From NCBI GenBank assembly GCA_003278545.1, contig QCEF01000006.1, positions 1 to 64,000 on the forward strand: a stretch of DNA of 64,000 bases, read 5' to 3'. The notes under the pieces were generated by a model. That model saw only the letters and a list, made by a program, of their open reading frames with translations, was not told where the DNA came from and did not search any database. The DNA comes from Prochlorococcus sp. AG-355-N16. Lineage in GTDB: Bacteria > Cyanobacteriota > Cyanobacteriia > PCC-6307 > Cyanobiaceae. Position 1 is the stretch's first letter. Each line of letters opens with the position of its first letter. The position numbers were made by a program, and so were the translations under genes. Positions 59,039 to 64,000 of this stretch are shown here, one piece after another.

Positions 59039-60004
59039 GTGGCATTTCATACACCTATTCTTTTAATTACTTGGAAAAGACCTAAAGAGACTTTAAGGGT
59101 AATAAAAGCTTTGAGTATTATAAAGCCCTCCAAAATATATATTTCCAGCGATGGAGCTAGATTAAACCATAAAGATGAATTTAAAAAAGTCAATGATACA
59201 AGGGAAATAGTTGAAAAGTATATTAATTGGAACGCAAATATTAAGACCTTGTATCATAAAAAAAATAATGGATGTATGAGGGGTGTAAGTATTGCAATAA
59301 ATTGGTTTTTTGATAATGAAGATGAAGGGATCATACTTGAGGATGATTGTGTTCCACATCCTGACTTTTTTCCTTTTTGCGAAGAGCTTTTGCAAAAATA
59401 TAGAGATGATAAGAGAATTTGGTGTATAACAGGGAATAATTTACAAGGTAATAAATGGATAGGTAAAAGCTCTTATTATTTCAGTAGATACAATCATTGC
59501 TGGGGATGGGCAAGTTGGAAAAGATGTTGGAGTAATTACGATGTACTAATGAAAGATTGGCCAAATTTCTATAAATCAGGTTTATTCGAGTCACTATTCT
59601 TCCATAAAAAAGAATTAAAACATTGGAAAAGTACTTTTGACTCAATTTATTATTTTGGAAAACCTGATACATGGGATTATCAATGGACTTATACTTGTTT
59701 CATCAATAGTGGATTAACTGCAATTCCTAATAAGAATTTAATAGAAAATATTGGTTTTAATGAAGAGGGAACTCATACAAAAAAAGGCAATTCACCAGCA
59801 ATATTAGAAAATCATGAAAAAGGAAAGAGTGGTATTTTGCCTTTATCTCATCCAGAATATATTATCAGATCTGAAGATGCTGATAGGTATACAGAACTAA
59901 TGTATTTTTCTGGACCGAATCGTTTCTCTTTGCTTTATTTATTTAAACTATTTAAAAGAATTTTTAACAGGTTAAAAATTATTAGATCCTCTTTAAAAGG
60001 TTAG
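59039..60004 (+). CDS. GT2/GNT-I-like glycosyltransferase
   Basis: This 321-aa protein has a GTG start. PILLITWKRPKETLRVIKAL at the N-terminus, NNGCMRGVSIAINWFFDNED, then ILEDDCVPHPDFFPFCEELL (E-D-D metal site) and HCWGWASWKRCWSNYD follow the pattern of GNT-I-like GT-A enzymes often listed as hemolytic or glycosyltransferase proteins in polysaccharide clusters. Donor and acceptor are unknown. It lies 25 bp after the UGDH gene and 9 bp before the next glycosyltransferase. Confidence 0.8.
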   Translation: MAFHTPILLITWKRPKETLRVIKALSIIKPSKIYISSDGARLNHKDEFKKVNDTREIVEKYINWNANIKTLYHKKNNGCMRGVSIAINWFFDNEDEGIILEDDCVPHPDFFPFCEELLQKYRDDKRIWCITGNNLQGNKWIGKSSYYFSRYNHCWGWASWKRCWSNYDVLMKDWPNFYKSGLFESLFFHKKELKHWKSTFDSIYYFGKPDTWDYQWTYTCFINSGLTAIPNKNLIENIGFNEEGTHTKKGNSPAILENHEKGKSGILPLSHPEYIIRSEDADRYTELMYFSGPNRFSLLYLFKLFKRIFNRLKIIRSSLKG

Positions 60005-60013
60005 TTTTTAAGA

Positions 60014-61261
60014 ATGTTAGTACTTCATATATCTACTTCTGACATTGAGGGTGGTGCCGCAAGAGCATCATTTAGATTAAATCAAGCTCTTAATAATAAT
60101 AAAAAACTTGATATTAAAAGTTCAATGAGAGTTTTAAATATGAGAAGTGATGACAAAACAGTGTTTACTTCTAAATCCAAAATAGAAAAATATAAATCAA
60201 AAATGAAGAATATTGCGAGTATAAAGATTCAAAGATTACAAAAATCAACAAATAATATATTACATTCATCATCAATTTTTTCTTCAAGTATTTTGCATGA
60301 AATAAACAATTCAAAAGCAGATATTATTCATCTACACTGGATTCAAGGAGAGATGCTTTCAATAGAAGATATTGGTAAAATTAATAAAAAAATTATTTGG
60401 ACTTTCCATGATGCTTGGCCATTTTGTGGGTCAGAACATTATCCAAATGGATTAGAAGATAAAAGATATGTTGAAGGTTATTTTAAAAATAATAGAAATT
60501 CTCTTCATTCTGGAATTGATTTAGATAAAAGGGCCTGGGAAAGGAAAAGAAAATACTGGAAAAGAAAAAATATGATTGTTTGTCCAAGTCAATGGCTTAA
60601 GTCCTGCGTAAAGAGTTCCAAATTGATGTCGAAATGGCCAGTTTATTTAATCCCACATGCCTTACCATTAAATATCTATAAACCTATGTCAAGAGAATTT
60701 TCTCGAGAAATATTCAATTTACCTAAAGATAAAATATTAATTTTATTTGGGGCACTTAATGCTACAAGCGATAAAAGGAAGGGATGGAGTCTTCTTACAA
60801 AAGCGCTAGAAAAGATTAGTCATGAATATTCATCCTATGAGGCAGTGGTATTTGGTTCGTCAGCACCAGTTGAACCACTCAAAATTGGAATGCCAATAAA
60901 TTATGTAGGTAGAATTTATGATGATCAAACATTAGCTCTACTTTATTCTGCGGCTGATGTAATGGTTGTACCCTCTTATATGGAATCTTTTGGACAAACT
61001 GCAAGTGAGGCTCAATCATGTGGATTGCCTGTTGTAGCATTTGATTCTACTGGTCTTAAAGATATCGTTTTACATAAGAAAACTGGTTATTTAGCGAAGC
61101 CTTACTATTGGGAAGATATTTACAAAGGAATAAAATGGGTTGTTTTGAATGATGATATACAAAACATCAGAAAAAAATCTAGATTAAGATCTGAAGAATT
61201 ATGGTCTCCCGATTTGGTCTCTGGCCAATACTATGATCTTTATAAAAAATTATTAAGTTGA
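60014..61261 (+). CDS. Glycosyltransferase family 4 protein (WcaC-like)
   Basis: This 415-aa protein has VLHISTSDIEGGAARASFRL at the N-terminus (the acceptor-loop motif of WcaC-type enzymes), IIWTFHDAWPFCGSEHYPNG, ILILFGALNATSDKRKGWSL and VPSYMESFGQTASEAQSCGL with the E-x7-E pair, then VVAFDSTGLKDIV. It probably builds a side-chain sugar of the exported polysaccharide. Donor unknown. It is part of the run of closely spaced plus-strand genes from 56648 to the window edge. Confidence 0.88.
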   Translation: MLVLHISTSDIEGGAARASFRLNQALNNNKKLDIKSSMRVLNMRSDDKTVFTSKSKIEKYKSKMKNIASIKIQRLQKSTNNILHSSSIFSSSILHEINNSKADIIHLHWIQGEMLSIEDIGKINKKIIWTFHDAWPFCGSEHYPNGLEDKRYVEGYFKNNRNSLHSGIDLDKRAWERKRKYWKRKNMIVCPSQWLKSCVKSSKLMSKWPVYLIPHALPLNIYKPMSREFSREIFNLPKDKILILFGALNATSDKRKGWSLLTKALEKISHEYSSYEAVVFGSSAPVEPLKIGMPINYVGRIYDDQTLALLYSAADVMVVPSYMESFGQTASEAQSCGLPVVAFDSTGLKDIVLHKKTGYLAKPYYWEDIYKGIKWVVLNDDIQNIRKKSRLRSEELWSPDLVSGQYYDLYKKLLS

Positions 61262-61290
61262 TAAACTTGTTATTTATTAAATAATGAATT

Positions 61291-62328
61291 ATGGATAGAT
61301 TAATTATCTTTTTTGATAATGCACCAAGTATACATAAAGAAGGGATTATTCAAGATTTCTCATCATATAATGATATCTTGATAATTCACTTTCCATTATT
61401 TTCAGATGAAAAACATTTCTCAGAGATTTCTATGAAAAATTTATCTTTTGAAAATTCAAGATTAAAGTTAATACCCAATGTTTCAAAAAAGGAAAATCTT
61501 ATAAAAATTGAAAATTTTATTAATAAGAAAATCAACAATAAAAACTATAAAAAGATATCGATTTTACATTCTTTTTTAGATATTTATAGATTGGGTTTTG
61601 TCGTAAAGTTAAAAACTTTATGTCAATTTTCCTGTAATTTCATTTATACAATTCCACTTTTAGAACCAATAAGACTTAATGATATTTACATTTTGCCTAG
61701 ATTAATAAGATTATTTATTAGCTTAACTTATCAGAAAATTTATTTAGATAGTAATAAAATTTTTGTTTTTGCTTCTTTAAATTCTTTTATTTACAAATTA
61801 TTTTTCAGAAAAGTTAATTTATTACCATATAAAAAAATAAAAAATAAAATTTTCTCTAATAAAGAAGTTAATAATCTAAATATTAAACATAAGAAACTCA
61901 GAATTTTATTTATAGGAAAATTAATTGATAGAAAAAATCCAATGATTCTAATAAATGCTTTTAAAAATTTAAAATTTGATGCTCAACTTACAATTGTTGG
62001 AGAAGGATACATGGCTGACAAAATAAAAAATAAATGTAAGAAAATAATGGATTTTTCAGATTCTCATATTAAAATTTTTAATCGATTAGATAATCAACAA
62101 GTTAATGATTTAATGTCTGAGCATGATGTCTTAGTTCTTCCAAGCAAATTCGATGGGTTTGGATTTGTAGTTTCTGAAGCTATTGATTCAAAAGTATATG
62201 TAATAGTTAGCAATAAAGTAGGTTCTAAAGATTTAATACATAATGGCAAAATAGGAGCAGTTTTTAAAAATAATTCTCTTTCGGAACTACAAAATTTATT
62301 AAATTTGCATTATCTGAGATCTATATAG
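61291..62328 (+). CDS. Glycosyltransferase family 4 protein
   Basis: This 345-aa protein is very AT-rich. The second Rossmann half has LRILFIGKLIDRKNPMILIN, LTIVGEGYMADKIKN and VLVLPSKFDGFGFVVSEAID (E-x7-E variant with D), then VIVSNKVGSKDLI. The first half is poorly conserved and Lys/Asn-rich, as in many GT4 enzymes of these islands. Donor unknown. It lies 4 bp before the next gene. Confidence 0.78.
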   Translation: MDRLIIFFDNAPSIHKEGIIQDFSSYNDILIIHFPLFSDEKHFSEISMKNLSFENSRLKLIPNVSKKENLIKIENFINKKINNKNYKKISILHSFLDIYRLGFVVKLKTLCQFSCNFIYTIPLLEPIRLNDIYILPRLIRLFISLTYQKIYLDSNKIFVFASLNSFIYKLFFRKVNLLPYKKIKNKIFSNKEVNNLNIKHKKLRILFIGKLIDRKNPMILINAFKNLKFDAQLTIVGEGYMADKIKNKCKKIMDFSDSHIKIFNRLDNQQVNDLMSEHDVLVLPSKFDGFGFVVSEAIDSKVYVIVSNKVGSKDLIHNGKIGAVFKNNSLSELQNLLNLHYLRSI

Positions 62329-62332
62329 TTAT

Positions 62333-63169
62333 ATGAGTCAGGCAAAATATTACCTACCTTTAATACATAATTCAAAGGTTTCCATTTATCCATACTTTAG
62401 ATTAGGGGGCTTTGGGTTGGGCAATATATTATTTCCTTTTTGTAGGGCACTATGTCAATCTTTAAAAAATGGAGCTAATTTGCTTCATCCACATTCTAAT
62501 CAAATTCAACCAAGGAATTTTTTAAGAGAATTGAATGTAAAATCATTGCGCAATTATTCATATGACTTTAACAAATTAAAATGGATATCTTTACCTCAAA
62601 ATAAATCTGCTTTTATATTTTATTTAAATAAATTTAAAGATGAAACTCATATTGGTTCTTATAAATATATTTATTTTGAGGGATTAAAAAATTATTTTTA
62701 TGATCTTTACGAATATAGAGAAATCATAAGAAAATTCTTTTATTATTCTCTTCAAAGAAATTTAAAAATAGAGTATAACACTGTTGCATTTCATATCAGG
62801 TTGGGAGATTTCTTGATAAATAATCAAAGTATTTCTCCTGAGAAAATACGTTTTTCTATTGAGTTCTTCTTAAAAAGATCATATAAGATAAAAATATTTT
62901 CAGATACTAATCTCTCACAATTAAAGGATTATATTGAACTTTCAGAATTACCTAAAAACGTTAGCTTAGTGAGATCTGAATCTCCATTAATTGATATTAT
63001 TGAAATGTCTCAAGCTGAATTTATTTGTGGATCGCCTCAGTCAACTTTTGTTGAATGGGCTAGATTTCTCAGAATTAGAAAATATGATATTAATTCTTAT
63101 TCCCTTTTAAGTAGAAGAAAATATGAAGAAATTGATATTTCTCCATCCAAGTGGAATCATTTTATATGA
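62333..63169 (+). CDS. GT11-like (alpha-1,2-fucosyltransferase-like) glycosyltransferase
   Basis: This 278-aa protein contains VAFHIRLGDFLINNQSISPE, close to the HxRRGD(Y/F) motif of GT11 and related fucosyltransferase folds, then IKIFSDTNLSQL (motif II, 'FSDD'-like) and FICGSPQSTFVEWARFL (motif III, 'S.STFSWW'-like). GDP-fucose made by gmd/fcl would be the fitting donor. The N-terminal GGFGLGNILFPFCRAL resembles the usual 'GGLGNQ.FQ' start. Its stop overlaps the start of the next gene (ATGA). Confidence 0.7.
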   Translation: MSQAKYYLPLIHNSKVSIYPYFRLGGFGLGNILFPFCRALCQSLKNGANLLHPHSNQIQPRNFLRELNVKSLRNYSYDFNKLKWISLPQNKSAFIFYLNKFKDETHIGSYKYIYFEGLKNYFYDLYEYREIIRKFFYYSLQRNLKIEYNTVAFHIRLGDFLINNQSISPEKIRFSIEFFLKRSYKIKIFSDTNLSQLKDYIELSELPKNVSLVRSESPLIDIIEMSQAEFICGSPQSTFVEWARFLRIRKYDINSYSLLSRRKYEEIDISPSKWNHFI

Positions 63170-64000
63170 TTAAAAAAAAAGACAATAAAATTTTTATTTT
63201 TGCTGAAATAGGAAAATCAAATTTATCTTCAAAAGCTAGTGAAGATTTATTAAATGATTTAGCTATTAGATTAAATCAAAAATATAAAAAAAATATTGTT
63301 AATATTTATTATTATCCTATTTATAGTATTAAAAATAAACTCAATTGGATTATTTCTTTTAATAAAGAATCAAAAAATAAACAAACAAAATATTTACTTT
63401 CAACAAGTATTAAATTATTGAGGGACTTGCTTTACATATTAACTTCAATAATAACTATAAATAATCTAAAGCCAAAATTTTCTTTCTTTTATAATTTAAA
63501 TAAACTTCAAATATCTATTTTGTCATTTATAAAAATATTTATTAAAATTAATATAAATATTATTCAGGCTGATGGATACTTATTGGATAAAAACTATATA
63601 AATTTATTTGATAATATTATTGTCTTTTCAAACTATACTTATAAAGTATATAAAAGAAATATTGCTACCAAAATATATTTTGCATATCCATTTATAAATA
63701 AAAAAAATAATCAAAAATTTATATCGAAAATTAAAAATAAGGATTTCAATTTATTACATGCAGGCTCTATATCAAAATATAATGTATGTGAAGAATCAAT
63801 AAATAAACTATATAAATTTTGTGAATTATACCCTAAATGTAAAGTTTATTTCACAACAAGCCAAAAAAACATTCCTGAATATTTTAAATTATTATTGCAA
63901 AGAAAACCAAATAATTTCATATATAAGGGATTTATGAATAAATATGAGTTTGATATATTTATCAAAAAAATACATTTTGGTATTGATTTAAGAAACTTTC
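63166..64000 (+). CDS. Glycosyltransferase-like protein, 3' truncated by window
   Basis: The frame is open from ATG at 63166 (ATGA overlap with the previous stop) to the edge, so it is absent from the ORF track. About 278 codons are visible: MIKKKDNKIFIFAEIGKSNL, then YKVYKRNIATKIYFAYPFIN, FNLLHAGSISKYNVCEESIN and KVYFTTSQKNIPEYFKLLLQ. The last parts recall the donor half of a GT-B glycosyltransferase ('L.AGS......' and 'KVY...'). The C-terminus lies outside the window. Codon use and base composition are like its neighbours. Confidence 0.65.
   Translation, partial: MIKKKDNKIFIFAEIGKSNLSSKASEDLLNDLAIRLNQKYKKNIVNIYYYPIYSIKNKLNWIISFNKESKNKQTKYLLSTSIKLLRDLLYILTSIITINNLKPKFSFFYNLNKLQISILSFIKIFIKININIIQADGYLLDKNYINLFDNIIVFSNYTYKVYKRNIATKIYFAYPFINKKNNQKFISKIKNKDFNLLHAGSISKYNVCEESINKLYKFCELYPKCKVYFTTSQKNIPEYFKLLLQRKPNNFIYKGFMNKYEFDIFIKKIHFGIDLRNF

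Noticed and set aside
1-64000. Integrase, transposase or phage structural gene
   Set aside because: I looked for tyrosine or serine recombinase motifs and transposase-like ORFs on both strands of the ORF track and saw none.

Overview
The window looks like a high-light-clade Prochlorococcus chromosome (or a very close marine picocyanobacterium). The basis is very low GC, small tightly packed genes, the DUF3303- and DUF3764-type small proteins typical of that group, and a genomic island built around repeated 3' fragments of a tRNA gene. This assignment is inference from sequence character; no search was run.

Left part (about 1-16.2 kb) is an accessory island. It holds many very small genes and four to five partial copies of the 3' half of a tRNA-Pro(UGG) gene, all in the same orientation. 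Two of these copies (about 4.31 and 5.82 kb) bracket a 1.55-kb segment that carries matching 11-bp tandem arrays just inside each end. That is the layout expected of a non-autonomous tRNA-targeted integrative element. No integrase gene is present in the window. Dispersed short repeats also occur. One begins ATGAAACGCTTACTA and sits directly after stop codons or at gene starts. Another combines a terminator with a start codon.

Seven genes (window start, 6.1, 11.3, 12.9, 14.3, 16.5 and 30.4 kb) encode otherwise unrelated N-terminal regions joined to one conserved C-terminal module of about 180-215 residues, ending in short hydrophobic/acidic tails such as SDIL or SDIV. The N-terminal parts include a seven-bladed propeller plus RTX-like repeats, two matrixin-like zinc proteases, a cadherin-like domain, SWM repeats, a C-type lectin domain and several parts I cannot place. 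Between 22.3 and 26.4 kb lies a type I secretion pair: an ABC transporter with a cyclic-nucleotide-binding domain and a cysteine-less C39-like domain, and an HlyD-type adaptor. A PpiC-like foldase gene follows at 29.4 kb. The most economical reading is that the module is the export signal of a family of type I secreted surface or extracellular proteins, several of whose genes are separated by tRNA remnants like cassettes.

The right part (about 18.9-64 kb) is a surface-polysaccharide island. It contains a Wzm/Wzt-type exporter, a heptose cluster (GmhA, HddA and an HddC-GmhB fusion giving GDP-D-glycero-alpha-D-manno-heptose), and a dTDP-sugar cluster (RfbA, RfbB, a 2,3-dehydratase and a Gfo/Idh reductase, pointing to a 2,6-dideoxy sugar). 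It also contains Gmd/Fcl for GDP-fucose with a GT10-type fucosyltransferase, an ABC flippase, Wzz-like and Wza-like proteins, UDP-xylose synthase, UDP-glucose dehydrogenase and many glycosyltransferases. One intact tRNA, tRNA-Ala(GGC), lies at 34.4 kb between the secreted-protein region and the sugar region. The last gene runs off the right edge and the first off the left edge.
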